From positions 43,796,649 through 43,860,648 of the forward strand of contig CM046443.1 in the NCBI GenBank assembly GCA_025506515.1: 64,000 bases of DNA, given 5' to 3'. Of the stretch, positions 1-11,096 are shown one piece after another; position 1 is the stretch's first letter; each line of letters starts with the position of its first letter. The notes beneath the pieces are model-generated. The model saw nothing but the letters and a program-made list of their open reading frames with translations. It was not told the origin of the DNA and did no database searches. The position numbers and the translations under genes were made by a program. The stretch comes from Flaveria trinervia (taxonomy: Eukaryota > Streptophyta > Magnoliopsida > Asterales > Asteraceae).

Positions 1-1842
1 TCCGTTGAGCCCCACTATATCCTGAGATCTATATTCAGACAAGACATAGAGATCAGTGAAGACGACCTGAGAAGAGTCTTGGATTTGGGTGAAGACGGAG
101 CCCATCCAACCAAGCTGCATCCCCTAATAGTTCGTGGATGTTTTCTGTGGATCAAGTACACTGGTGACATCAATGCCGACATACTGAACAAGAGCAACAT
201 GTGCCCCCAGTTCAAGTATTTGGCACATGTGATCCTCAAGTGCATAGCCTCAAGACGTGGAGGATTTGATGAGATGTCCGACCAAATCCAGAATGCATAT
301 GTTGCACTGGTACTGCACCATCTATTCAGTTTCTTACGCATGCTCTTGTCGTACTTGATAGAGAACATCGAGGCCAAAGGCATGGAAGGCTTCTGCATGT
401 ATCCAAGGTTCTTGCAAATGATCATCGACAAGAAGCTTCCTTTGTTGCCGAAGGAGAAGGACGATGCAGTAATTTTAGAGGTGATGGATGACACCACCCT
501 AGGGAGGATGAAGGTATACTAGCAAAAGCAGGTGAAGCCCCTGGTCAGGAGACTGTTTGGCCATCTGGCCTACGAGGATTACATGGCGCCCTCTCGTAAG
601 AAGTTATGTCATGATGCTAGTGTCTCAGACATTGAGCCCATAATGGTTCCAACTGATGAAGATGACGACGATGATGACGACCATGATGATGGTCAAGGTG
701 GTGGAGATGCTGGAGATGCTGGCCCTAGCCAATCACGGGCCACAGACACGTCTACAATATCTCATCCACCTCCACACAGTACTACAGCTACTCCTGGTGG
801 ATCTAAGCAGGCTGCTTTCCACCATGACTTCTTAGTAGATGAAGAAGATGAGTCTTATGATGAGCCTCTCACCAGGAGAGTAGGGAGCCAAATTTTGACC
901 ATCGACAAGGGGAAAGAGGCGGTTGGTGGATGCCAAGCTGGTACTAAGGGTGGTGACATTGATGTCACAGATCCAACAAATACACCCGACCAACCTATTA
1001 GCTCAGGGGGAGCCCGATAGCCAAGGGTTCCAGGAGGAAGAGAATGGCCCATCCCTATGGCAAAGAGGGTAAGAGGCAAGAGATTATGTTGATCAGTTCT
1101 TCCACCACCACAGCCACTACCTCCACCACAACCACTGCCACCACCACAACCACTATCACCACCACAACCACTACCACCACCACTGTTCCCCACACCTCCA
1201 CCTCTACTCACCACACTGCCACCTCTACTGCCACTAACACTCCCACCACCACTCATACATTCACACCTACCTCACCCACAATACCCAAATCAGTTCCACC
1301 ACAATCCACTTCCATTCCTACTCCCATCTACACGACATCCACCACTACATCCACTACTCCCCAAGCTGGCACATCTACCCAATTCCTACCTACACAGGGC
1401 TCTACTCTACCCATTGTTGGGCTAGAGGAATAGTTGGTAAGCCTAAACAGACTGGTGCTCAAGCTACTAGAGACAGATGAACCAACTGATGGTAGTCAAA
1501 ACCACACAAGGCAAGCAGAATGCTCAACTTACAGAGAAGAACGCTGTTCATAAGAGAGCATTAGTTCGAGCTCACCATGCCTTGAAGGCTCAAAATGAGC
1601 TTGTGATGGCATCCGTCAAGCGGATAGAGGGGTTGGAGAAGAAAAACAAAAAGCTGATGTTGAGGTTGAAGGGAACCAAGGGTGAGCCCTGAAGATTAAA
1701 GATGATGGAGATGATGGTGGAGATGAGGATGATGAGTTAACAGATGATGAATCGGAAGAAGATGATGATGACGAGGAAGCTGGTGGAAGTGGAATGGGAA
1801 AGACAGAGGATGATGATGAGGAGAATGATCAAGAAGGTGATG
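1..1842 (+). pseudogene. SireA1 accessory gene, first coding exon (partial, broken)
   Basis: Frame 1 is open from base 1 across a conserved globular region that contains KYLAHVILKC, GGFDEMSDQIQNAY and MYPRFLQMIID, all shared with SireA2 and SireA3. A TAG at 520-522 interrupts the frame where SireA2 has an arginine codon, and translation resumes in the same frame. An Asp-rich acidic run follows (about 650-700), then after a stop at 1018-1020 and a frame change a Thr/Ser/Pro-rich low-complexity stretch (about 1095-1400) and a heptad-like segment (1477-1692, EGLEKKNKKLMLRLKG). The 5' end is cut by the window and the 3' end by Tekay1 at 1843. Function is unknown; it is called envelope-like only by position in Sireviruses. 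Not functional as it stands. Confidence 0.8.
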
Positions 1843-3439
1843 TGTAAGGCCCCATTCATGGGACACTTACAACTGGCCAATCATTGCTCACAAAACATAC
1901 AATTACATTTAACTTTCATAAAAAGATCACAGCGGAACATTTAAATGACTTTTCATTTCATAATAACTGCTTTTGCAATTTAGTACAATCATTCATTACA
2001 CATTTTCATTTGTTCGCATTACAATGCAAAAACAGTAACAAAAGAATGCCATCCAAAATGCCAAGTAGCTGCCCCGTGCCATCCTCAGCAATGCTCACCT
2101 GCCAACTGGAAAAATGCATAAAAGTTAGTGTTACTGAGTGAGTTCTAGTTTTACAATAAAACATACCATCATGCATAACATCATGCACATCATGCCGAAA
2201 CATCACACATGCATCATAACATGCCCATCATAGCATCTATGACCTCAAAAGTCAGCTTACATGAACACTCAGGAACACCCCAAGTCAAAGCCTACATTCA
2301 TCTTTTTCCCCAGGAAGTCAGAAAACATTCTAAGTGTTCATCTGCATTTGTCTTTTGTTCATTCGCATTTGCTATAGTTCATCTGTATTTCCTATAGTTC
2401 ATCCGCATTTGTTATAGTTCATCCACATTTGTTCCTATTCATCTGCATTTGTTCATCCGCATAGACCTTACTCATCCGCATTTCGCATACTTAGTCAATG
2501 TTCATCCGCATTTCATCCAATACTCGCCCACATTGACTTACTTAGTGGTTAATGCTCATCCGCATTAATTGCTCATCCGCATTGACTTCTACTACTCATC
2601 TGCATTGACTTACTTTGTGGTTAATGCTCATCCACATTAACTGCTCATCCGTATTGACTTCCATTACTCATCCATATTGACTTACTTAATAGTAAATGCT
2701 CATCCGCATTGACTTCCATTACTCATCTGCATTTCTTCTACATACTTAGGCAGATTCTAAAACTGAACTTATTAGTCTTAAACATCCGATTTCAGTTCCC
2801 AATCACCATCCATCATGTTCTAAGCTTAAGTCTTACCTTCTAAGCCTTAGAAACACAATCATACATCATCAATAATGAACATAGCCACACATTACATCAT
2901 AACATCAATATACACACAGTCAAACATATGGGTTCGAAACCCAGTTAAATGAAAACATACATTCATGCATCTCCAGCCCCAAAATCAGTTAAAAACCAGT
3001 AAAAGAGGGGTTCTAGAACTCACCTTTGCAGCTCTTGAGTATGGCTTCTTCCAAACTCGTTTGAAATTGAGTTCAACCGCCTAGAAACCCACTAAAAACA
3101 TACCCGAACACATACAACACACATAAGCATAAACTCGAGGATAAAACTAGTCAAGAACATCATGAACACATGAATTCTTACCTTGAATTTGAATTCTTTC
3201 TTGTTCTTCCTTCAAAACTGAGAGTTTTAGCTCCTTCTCTCTCTCTCTCTACCAAGATCCGAATGAAAAAGGTGTGGTGTGACCATTTAGGCGGCCATAC
3301 GACCTTTTTCACCAACTTTTAAACTTTTTGTTTTTTTGTCACTTTTAACCCCTAGACTTGGGTTTTATTTCTTTTCTTTCTTTTTTTTACTTCACTTTAT
3401 TCTTTCTTTCTTTGTCTTTAAAAATAACCGGGCATTACA
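1843..3439 (-). repeat. 3' LTR of Tekay1 (1597 bp)
   Basis: It is bounded by TG at 1843 and CA at 3439 on the plus strand. About the first 317 bp match the fragment at 8409-8726 and the internal minisatellite matches 8994-9150, so the two are a pair. The right part contains CT-rich leader-like sequence ending near the start of the element's own transcript. It carries a GCGGATGA-type minisatellite at about 2330-2745. It is homologous to the solo LTR at 16127-32532, which is about 650 bp longer because it keeps a tandem block lacking here. Confidence 0.9.
2330..2745 (-). repeat. Minisatellite of the GCGGATGA(A/G) type inside the Tekay LTR
   Basis: On the plus strand the units read TTCATCCGCATTTG or CTCATCCGCATTGACTT with variable spacers such as ACTTACTTAGTGGTTAATG. 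More than fifteen imperfect copies occur. The same motif lies in the 5' LTR fragment (8994-9150) and in the solo LTR (16838-16907 and 31061-31340), so it belongs to this LTR family and varies in copy number. Confidence 0.8.
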
Positions 3440-3454
3440 AGTCCATCCCCCTTA
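3440..3454 (-). other. Polypurine tract of Tekay1
   Basis: On the minus strand AAGGGGGATGG lies directly before the 3' LTR start TGTAATGCC. Polypurine tracts prime plus-strand DNA synthesis during reverse transcription. Position and composition support the call. Confidence 0.75.
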
Positions 3455-3478
3455 AATAGGTTTCGTCCCCAAAACCTG

Positions 3479-5017
3479 TTATTCCTCGAACAGACGTGGG
3501 TAATGCTGTCTCATCTCTTCTTCAGTCTCCCACATAGACTTGGATCCCTTCCTATACTTGCACTGACGCACAAGAAGAATCACTTTATTCCTCAACCTTT
3601 TCTCCTTTCGATCAATGATCGCCACTGGTTGCTCCAAATAATTAAGCCTTTCATCTATCTCGATATCCTCTAGTGGAACAATCATATCCTCGTCTGGTAG
3701 GCACTTTCTCAAATGAGATAGATCGAATGTGGGGTGACTTCCACTTAGTTCATCTGGAAACTCAGTCTATAGGCCACCTCTCCTACTCGAGCAATGATTC
3801 GGAAAGGCTCTATGTATCTTGGGCTCAACTTGCCCCACTTTCTAAACTGAATGATGCCCTTCCAAGGTGAGACTTTCAACATAACTCTGTCACCCACCTG
3901 GAACTCAATTGGTCTATGTTGTTTATCAGCATACGACTTCTGTCTATCTTTGGCTGCCTTCATGAAGGCTTTGATCTTTTCAAGCTTCTTAGTCGTAGCC
4001 TTGATCACCTCGACGCTTCCTAACTCCTTCTAGCCATATCACCCCAACACACGGGTGTTCGGCATCTCCTACCGTATAGCATCTCATAAGGGGGCATACC
4101 AAAGTTGGCATGATAGATGCTGTTATATGAGAACTCAGCTAAAGGTAAGTGATCATCCCAACTTCCTCCAAAATCAGTGACGCATGCCCGAAGCATATCT
4201 TCTAGTGTCTAAATCGTCCATTCTGACTGACCATCTGTTTGAGGATGATAAGTCGTGCTAATATGTAACCTCGTCCCCATCGCGTCATTGAATTTCTTCC
4301 AAAATTTAGATGTAAACCAGGTGTCACGATTAGAAACAATAGACACCGGCACACCATGACGAGTTGCTATCTCTCTGTTGAACAGATCCGCCAACCTCTC
4401 GGATGAATACATCTCGCGAAGCGGTAAGAAGTGAGCACTCTTCATCAAATGATCAACAATCACCCAAATAGCATCATACCCTTTCGGGGTATGCGATAGC
4501 TTTGTAATAAATCAATGGTGATATGCTCCCACTTCCATCCTGGTATATCTAAAGGTTGGATCTTCCCATACGGCTTTTGATGTTCGGCCTTCACCTGTAG
4601 ACAAGTAAGGCATTTACTCACATACTCCACAACATCGCGTTTCATACCCGGCCACCAATAATCTTTCTTCATGTCTTGATACATCTTTGTGGCACTGGGA
4701 TGAATAGAGTATCAAGTCTTATGATCTTCATCCAAAATCTTCACCCGTAGACCCCCAAAACGAGGAATCCATATCCTTCCGAATCGAGTTCTACCACCAA
4801 GCGTGTTTTCACCCAATTCTACGACCAGACCTCTCACTCTTTCAGAGTTAAGATGATCTTCTTTCAATGCCTTATCTTGAAACTCCTTGACTTGCTTCAT
4901 CACATCTGAGGTCATGATCAACTGATATGCTTTCACTCGAATCAACTCGGGCCTCTCTTTTCTATTAAGCGCGTCCGCCAGCACGTTGCTTTGCCCAGAT
5001 GGTAATAGATCTCGCAA
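3479..5017 (-). pseudogene. Tekay1 integrase with chromodomain-like C-terminus (broken)
   Basis: Minus-strand pieces in several frames cover: a segment after RNase H (4712-5017); the N-terminal zinc-binding region with YWWPGMKRDVVEYVSKCLTC (4460-4684); the first catalytic Asp in ITIDLL; the core with SNRDTWFTSKFW and YHPQTDGQSEWTI (4209-4463); and the C-terminal tail. The family normally has SDRD at the second site, and here it reads SNRD. The last piece (3479-3712) has PVAIIDRKEKRLRNKVI followed by WETEEEMRQHYPRLFEE, the position of the chromodomain in Tekay elements, which targets integration to marked chromatin. Frameshifts separate the pieces, so no full integrase can be made. Confidence 0.8.
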
Positions 5018-5142
5018 TCATAATCTTTTATAAGCTTCAACTATCGTCTTTGTCTCATGTTCAGGTCCTTCTGCTCAAAGAAGTACTTCAAGCTCTTGTG
5101 GTCAGTGAATATGGTGCACTTCGTCCCATAAAGATAGTGCCT

Positions 5143-6060
5143 TCAAATCTTTAGCGCAAAGACCATAGTTGCTAGCTCCAAGTCATGAGTAGTATAATTG
5201 ACCTCATGAACCTTCAACTGTCGGGATGCATAGGCTATAACCTTTCCTCTCTGCATTAACACACACCCTAACCCCGAGTAAGAAGCATCAGAATAAACCA
5301 CCAAATCTTCACTTCCATCGGGTAATGACAGAATATGAGCTTGAGCCAATCTCGCCTTCAATTCTTCGAACGCCTTCTCTTGAGCTTGACCACATACAAA
5401 CTTTACATCTTTCCGGGTCAACTTGGTTATTGGAGAAGCGTTCTTCCAGAAGTCTTGAATGAATCTTCTGTAGTAGCCTGCCAAACCCAAGAAGCTACGA
5501 ATCTCGGATGGCGTCTTTGGAGACTTCCATTGCATCACTACCTCAACCTTTTCCGGATCCACCATGATCCCATCAGGATTCACCACATGACCCAAGAATT
5601 GAACCTCGCGCAACAAGAACGCTCACTTGGAGAACTTGGCGTACAACTTATCCTTTCACAAATTCTCCAAAACCTCTCGAATGTGGCCGGCATGCTCAAT
5701 CTCACTCTTAGAATAAATTAGGATATCATTAATAAACACAATCACTAATTTATCTAGCATCGGCCGACACACTTGATTCATCAGGTCCATAAAAGCAGCT
5801 AGCGCATTGGTCAAACCAAAAGACATGACAAGAAACTCGTAATGACCATAACGTGTGCGAAAAGTTGTTTTAGGGACATAGTGCTCTTTCACATTCAACT
5901 GATGGTAGTCAGATCGAAGGTCTATCCTTGAAAACCAACTAGCACCTTGAAGCTGATCAAACTAGTCATCAATTCTCGGTAAGGGATATCGGTTCTTTAT
6001 CGTCAACTTATTTAACTCACGGTAGTCAATACACATCCTCATACTACCATCTTTCTTATT
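5143..6060 (-). pseudogene. Tekay1 reverse transcriptase and RNase H (broken)
   Basis: The RT palm lies at 5656-5898, with YEFLVMSFGLTNALAAFM and the active-site box written FINDILIYSK. Gypsy elements normally have FIDDILIYSK, so the first catalytic Asp is Asn (codon at 5728-5730). The RT thumb and RNase H follow at 5143-5616, with FLGLAGYYRRFIQDF and VYSDASYSGLGCVLMQ, the latter holding the RNase H catalytic region. A frame break sits between the two parts near 5617-5656. The N-terminal RT motif lies in the preceding piece. Inactive on sequence grounds. Confidence 0.85.
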
Positions 6061-7094
6061 CCCGAATAAGACCGGAGCACCCCAATGAGAGATACTCGGT
6101 CTAATAAACCCCTATCAAGCAGCTCTTGCAATTGCTCCATTAATTCTTTCATCTCATTCGGGGCAAACCGATACGGTTCCTTAGCAACAGGTTGGGCACC
6201 CGGTATCAAATCAATCTGGAACTCGATCTCACAGTCAGGTGGCACTCCTGGTAAGTCTTCTGGGATAACATCTGGAAAGTCAAACACAACCAGTACATCA
6301 GAGAGTTGTGGTGTTGGTGTTTCTACATCCTTCACGTAAGCCAAGTAGGCGCTACATCCATGCCTCATGCACTTTCCCACCACCACCATTGAGATAATTT
6401 TCAGAATCGTCATGACCCGATCACCATAAACCGACACCTTACTCCTGGCAGGCGCTATCAGTCGAATCATCTTTTTGCGACACACAATGTTCACCTCGTT
6501 GTCCATCAACCAATCCATCCCAAGAACCATATAAAAACCCCCTAATGTCATCATGAACGGTCTAACCGAAAACTTATGACCTTCCAATTCCACATCACAT
6601 CCTTCTATCACCTCAAAAATCCTGGTAGACTTACCTATGGTAGTTTCTACATCAAAGGGCGCATCTATATCCTTACTACTAACAGGCAGTTTAGCACAGA
6701 AAGCAGCAGAAATGAAACTTTTACTAGCACCAGAATCGAATAACATAGTGGCTAAAGTTTGGTTTACTACAAGCATACCTGACACGACATCAGGATCTGT
6801 CCTAGCCTCCTCCTGTGTCATCGTGAATGCTCTGGCGCTCACCCTTGGTCCTTCGCCTCTAGTCTTCTTCACCCCTAAACCCTCAGCCCTCGGCTTCTTA
6901 CAATCTCTACTCATGTGACCCTCTATGCCACAATTATAACACCGAACCGTACAATAGTCCCTTGCCATATGCCCCGTCTTCCCACATTTGAAGCATAAGT
7001 TTGATCCCAGTCTACATTCTCCAGTATGCTCCTTCCCACATCTACCACACGTCTTCGACCCCGCACAAGATGTGACCACACGGCGGTCATCCAC
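6039..7094 (-). pseudogene. Tekay1 gag zinc knuckles, protease and RT N-terminus
   Basis: This is a 351-residue open stretch. Residues 16-27 form a CGRCGKEHTGEC cluster. A CCHC knuckle follows at 34-48, with its last Cys displaced (ARDYC), and a clean one at 52-65 (CYNCGIEGHMSRDC). The aspartic protease active site FDSGASKSF begins at residue 119, with Asp120. RT then starts with IPEDLPGVPPD and PYRFAPNEMKELMEQL near residues 275-330. The knuckles bind genomic RNA; the protease matures Gag-Pol. It continues out of frame into the RT piece at 5656-5898. Confidence 0.85.
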
Positions 7095-7109
7095 TCGTGC
7101 TTTCTTGTT

Positions 7110-8055
7110 ACTCGTCGGGGCACCACCCCGACCAAACCTCTTTCCATTCTAATTCTGATCACTACCACCTTTCTTGCTACCTTCGATCACCACCACAGTT
7201 CTCTCATCATACAACCTTCCTGTCAAATCCACCGCGACCTAAACGTGCTTGGTCGGGCAGTGATCATGTGCCTATGGATATCCACCGGCAGACCTGAATG
7301 TATCTCTTAATCTTTCATGAAAAAGGCGTCACTTGGTCCGGCACCAGACGTGCCATCTCGTTGAACTTGGTAGTGTACTGCTGATAGGTCATGGTTCCTG
7401 CCTCCAGCTGCAGGAACTCTCTTTCCACCTTATCCATTTCCCTGTGAGGATAGAACTCCTCGATCACTAACTTTTTCAGTTCCGACCACCTCATTCTCCC
7501 AATAGCCCGACTACCCTCAGCTTGGACAATATTGTCCCACTAGGATAAAGCTAAGTCCAAACATCATTTTTTGGACAATATTTAGAACAACTTCCATTTC
7601 TCTCACCCATCAGTGAGCAGCAGTAGCAGTTCCATTACCATTGAAAGTAGGGGGCTTGCATCGTTGAAACGCCCCATAGTTACAGCCTCATGCCACCTCC
7701 AGCGTAGGCTCTTCTTCTTCCTCTTCTTCTTCGTCATCCGACAAAACCGTCTCAGTATTGGGCTGTCTCCTATCGCCTGTAGGTCTACTCCTTTCCCTTC
7801 TTTCCCCATTTGTAACAGCCTTTATCACTTCGGTCACTACAGACGGTAGGACGTCTGCATGACCTAATGCACTTCCTCCATAACCGCATCCTTCACTAAG
7901 GCTCTCAAATTAGCACTCTCATCACCACCCTCCGGATGAGGGGTCTTTGGTTCTTCATGAACCACCTTTTCGGCTCTAGGCCTTCCTCTAGTGACCCGTG
8001 GTTTAAAACCATGTCCTCCACCACATGAAGCTTTAGATGATCTACCACCGGCCAT
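7110..8055 (-). pseudogene. Tekay1 gag, N-terminal part (broken)
   Basis: A likely start is the ATG at 8055 (MAGGRSSKAS). A longer frame opens at 8097, but the shorter one begins after the leader and fits chromovirus gag. Minus-strand translation in shifting frames shows capsid-like sequence, including EEFYPHREMDKVEREFLQLE and MTYQQYTTKFNEMARLVPD near 7340-7460, a standard chromovirus gag region. Several stops and frameshifts occur (for example near 7600-7660). Gag forms the virus-like particle. Confidence 0.75.
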
Positions 8056-8393
8056 CCTCACACACACGCTGAAGGATTCAAACACCAACACGGTCATTCA
8101 AGGGAACATCTCAGTTTATGTCAGGTATAGTAAGTCCCTAATTATAGTGGCAAGTTGTGATTAGCAACTTATTTTACTCTTCATACCCCAAGCATTACCT
8201 GTCTTGACTACATCAACATCTAAATCTACCGGCAACACATAGCCACATAACATGCGCACATAAGACCGGTAAATCATTAAGAAAATACCTAATGGCATGC
8301 AGCTACTCGGACTGGCATCCCTTCTCTTTCCGTCCCATTTTTAGTTTAAGTTTAGGTTTATTTTGAAAATTTACCCGTTTCACTTTAACTTTG

Positions 8394-8405
8394 GCTCTGA
8401 TACCA
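8394..8405 (-). other. Primer binding site of Tekay1 (tRNA-Met type)
   Basis: The minus strand reads TGGTATCAGAGC, complementary to the 3' end of plant initiator tRNA-Met, three bases inside the 5' LTR (which ends at 8409). This is the minus-strand priming site. Confidence 0.9.
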
Positions 8406-8408
8406 ACT

Positions 8409-9150
8409 TGTAAGGCCCCGTTCCCGGGACACTTACAGTTGGCCAATCATTGCTCACAAAACATACAATTACATTTAACTTACATAAAAACATCACAGCT
8501 GAACATTTAAATGACTTTTCATTTCATAATAACTACTTTTGCAAGTTAATACAATCATTCATTACACATTTTCATTTGTTCACATTACAATGCAAAAACA
8601 GTAACAAAAGAATGCCATCCAAAATGCCAAGTAGCTGCCCCATGCCATCCTCAGCAATGCTCACATGCCAACTGGAAAAATGCATAAAAGTCAGCATTGC
8701 TGAGTGAGTTCTAGTTTTACAATAAAATATACTTTTACTTTCATTAAACCGTTCTTTACTTTTGCATGTGATCACACATCATACATACATATAAATAATA
8801 TCATTATTATCTTCATCATTTGTTCGTTAACTTTTTTTCATTCATCGTACGTCATTATCATTCACAATCATTACTTTCATTCATTCATTCATCATTATTT
8901 CCTTTCATTCCATCAAAACCATGAACCTTACCCTACCGTCATGCATAAAGCTAGGACTGGGCCGGGGTCCATCATAGACCCCCCGTCATAGCGCATTGAC
9001 TTCCATTACTCATCTGCATTGACTTACTTTGTGGTTAATGCTCATCCACATTAACTGCTCATCCGCATTGACTTCCATTACTCATCCATATTGACTTACT
9101 TAATAGTAAATGCTCATCCGCATTGACTTCCATTACTCATCTGCATTTCT
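8409..9150 (-). repeat. 5' LTR fragment of Tekay1 (outer ~700 bp deleted)
   Basis: It starts at TG (8409) like the other LTR and follows it to about 8726. It then differs: 8727-8993 has sequence absent from the 3' LTR but resembling the solo LTR (a motif around GGACTGGGCC), and it rejoins the minisatellite from 8994. It stops at about 9150, where the 3' LTR would continue for about 700 bp more, and passes straight into the SireA1 accessory gene. A deletion removed the LTR end together with flanking host sequence. Confidence 0.85.
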
Positions 9151-9987
9151 CTAGAGAAAGAGAAAGCAAAGGATGAAAGTAAAGCCCAAGCTATAGATAC
9201 TAATGTTGATATAAAGAAGGCTGAATGGGTAGCTTGTCTATCAGAAATGAAGGCCTAACATGTACGTCCAACGCTAAATGCCTACACCAAACTTTACCAA
9301 GTAAAGAAACATCAGAAAGTGTAAGGCAAGATCATTGATTGGGCTTATTTTGAAGATCTGGATGTATATGCTGCGAAAAAAGAGAAGGGGATTGAGTACT
9401 TCAGATATCCACATGATCTAAAGATTCTTCCTAATTTTGAGCTAAACGGATTGGCATGTTTAGATCTTTTGTATGCCAACCCGAGGAAGATGTCGGGAAG
9501 GTTTGAGAAATCATTGAAGAAAGAATACCACACCAGATGGGTCAACTTTAGATCTCAACAACCTAAGCAATTCATTCATAAGACTGAAGTTGATCCTATA
9601 TCTGGAAGGCCTAAGGTGGTGTTGAAGTGGAGTCCCCCACGCACAATGTCTAAGATTCCTTTATGAGAGATGCCTCTGGACTTCACTACACACTTCAAAT
9701 GGTGGTATTATGAATGGAGGACGGGGGAAGCGGTCATAGTTCTGAACAAAGAAGGAAAGATCGAGACTATCAGGGTATTTGACCCAATGTGGCTTACAAA
9801 CTTGTCTGTTGAAGATGTTTACACTCTATATAAGTGGCCACTGTTCTATGACATGCAAGGTATTATATAAGCTCTACAATTCCAACATGTTATGCGGCTC
9901 TGATTCGCGTTCGAGATTCACACGGGAGTAGCCAAAGAAGAGAAGTACAAGAAACTCCAAGAGCATGTGAAGAATGTTAGAAAATAG
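9151..9987 (+). pseudogene. SireA1 accessory gene, C-terminal coding exon (broken)
   Basis: One frame runs to TAG at 9985-9987 with five internal stops. It matches SireA2 29490-30328 and SireA3 34289-35100. Recognisable conserved blocks are KKAEWVACL, KGIEYFRYPHDLK, YANPRKMSG, KKEYHTRWVNFR, LKWSPPRTMS, HFKWWYYEWRTGEAVIVLN and VFDPMWLTNLS. No known domain is recognised. The exon's first ~200 bp are lost in the Tekay1-associated deletion. Function unknown. Confidence 0.8.
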
Positions 9988-10001
9988 AATAAACTAGGTC
10001 C

Positions 10002-10010
10002 AAGGGGGAG
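10002..10010 (+). other. Polypurine tract of SireA1
   Basis: AAGGGGGAG lies two bases before the 3' LTR (TGTTGATACA). The same sequence occurs at SireA2 30343-30351. Confidence 0.85.
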
Positions 10011-10012
10011 TT

Positions 10013-10735
10013 TGTTGATACATCATGTCCCTAGTTTATGTTCCTAAATATAAAAGTATTTCATTTCTTACACATATGTAATGTCAATTATTAATGAAAT
10101 ATGATATGCATTGTGATATTTATTTGTCTTTGAGTATTACATATTATTATTGTATCTAGTATAATTCATATGTATAAACATCATATATAGGTTTGAGGTT
10201 GATGTACATAGTTCTAAGTCAATAATGATTAAGAAATGTGTTCAACTTAGTCGGGTGGTTATTTATGCTAATGGACCATACGCACAAATGAATCATACTT
10301 ATGGACCAGTCGCACAACTAGACCAGGAGACTAGATCAGTCGTATGACTGAGACATAAGATTGATTTAGTCACACGATTGAACCTTCAGTCATGCGTATG
10401 AATCAACCACATGATTCAGTCGCACGACTGAACCATGCTAATGGTTTCAGTCATACGAATGAATCTGAAAACCAATAAATACCACATAATTCACGGAAAA
10501 ACAAAAGACTTCAAATATTTACAAACACTAGACGTCCAGAGCGCCCTAAGCAGCCTATCCAACTTCATAGTTCGCTCCTGATCGATTTCTACTCAATTCT
10601 TAACGTTTGTTTCATCGTTAGATCGATCAGGTTGTCGTTCTCGCTAATTGGATCACCAATCAAATAGGATTCCTCACTATTTGATCTAGCCACACGTAGA
10701 ATCTGTTAGTACTCCGTACGAAAACGGTCCTAACA
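10013..10735 (+). repeat. 3' LTR of SireA1 (723 bp)
   Basis: It begins TGTTGATACA and ends GGTCCTAACA, as do the SireA2 LTRs. It contains degenerate copies of the CAGTCG..CGACTG palindrome at 10310-10465 and a TATA-like AATAAATAC near 10474. The 3' portion (ATTGGATCACCAATCAAATAGGATT) is the best conserved part. It is followed by TTAAG; the partner LTR is outside the window. Confidence 0.9.
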
Positions 10736-11096
10736 TTAAGGACCTACCCAATATCCGATAAGTTAATGTTTTCTCTATTTTTTAACTTTCACAAACTCAT
10801 TAGACTCAATTTGAAAGAGGAATTAATACTATTCAATACAATATTGGTACCAAGTATAATAACAAGTCTTTCCATGAATTTTACAATAAAAGAAAAATGC
10901 TCTTTCCGCTCTATTGTCCCCACACCTCGTCTCAAAATGGTAAACACGAAAGGAAAATTAGATCTATAAATAATAAGTTTCCAACTCTTCACATACATAC
11001 ACCTTACATTTTTAAAATTATCCCATCAATAACAAAACAATACCACACCTCCACTCACCTTTTACACTATTAAAAGCCCACCTATGCCTGTTTATG
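10736..11096. other. AT-rich stretch with no recognisable gene
   Basis: I see no coding, LTR or RNA signature. It may be old retroelement or host intergenic sequence between SireA1 and the copia fragment. Confidence 0.5.

Larger units (their letters stand above)
1843..9150 (-). mobile_element. Tekay1: Ty3/gypsy chromovirus (Tekay/Del-like) inserted in SireA1
   Basis: On the minus strand the order is 5' LTR fragment (8409-9150), tRNA-Met primer site (8394-8405), gag (7110-8055), zinc knuckles and protease, reverse transcriptase, RNase H, integrase, a chromodomain-like tail (3479-3712), polypurine tract and 3' LTR (1843-3439). That order and the tail WETEEEMRQHYPRLFEE are those of Tekay/Del chromoviruses. 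The LTR starts TGTAATGCC and ends GGCCTTACA on the coding strand. The outer part of the 5' LTR is deleted, so no target duplication can be read. Numerous frameshifts and a changed RT active site make it defective. Confidence 0.9.
1..10735 (+). mobile_element. SireA1: 3' part of a Sirevirus-type copia element
   Basis: The left end lies outside the window. What remains is the accessory gene downstream of pol (1-1842 and 9151-9987), a polypurine tract and the 3' LTR (10013-10735). The order and sequence match SireA2 (26968-31055), which is complete and gives the family assignment: copia domain order, a tRNA-Met primer site, an AAGGGGGAG tract and an extra gene after pol, all typical of Sireviruses. 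The element is split by Tekay1 at 1843-9150. Compared with SireA2, about 620 bp around the second intron is missing at the right edge of that insertion. It is the most diverged of the three A copies, with several in-frame stops. Assignment is sure at family level; gag and pol are not visible here. Confidence 0.85.

Noticed and set aside
855..1256. Gly/Ser-rich open frame on the minus strand
   Set aside because: Reverse-strand shadow of the repeated CCACCA codons of the Thr/Pro linker.
1044..1433. Thr-rich open frame that resembles a mucin or antifreeze-like protein
   Set aside because: It is the low-complexity linker of the SireA1 accessory gene in a shifted frame; SireA3 has the same linker after the basic cluster.
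8704..8991. 95-codon Phe/His/Ile-rich open frame
   Set aside because: Low-complexity ATTCATTCAT sequence of the Tekay1 LTR; no coding character.
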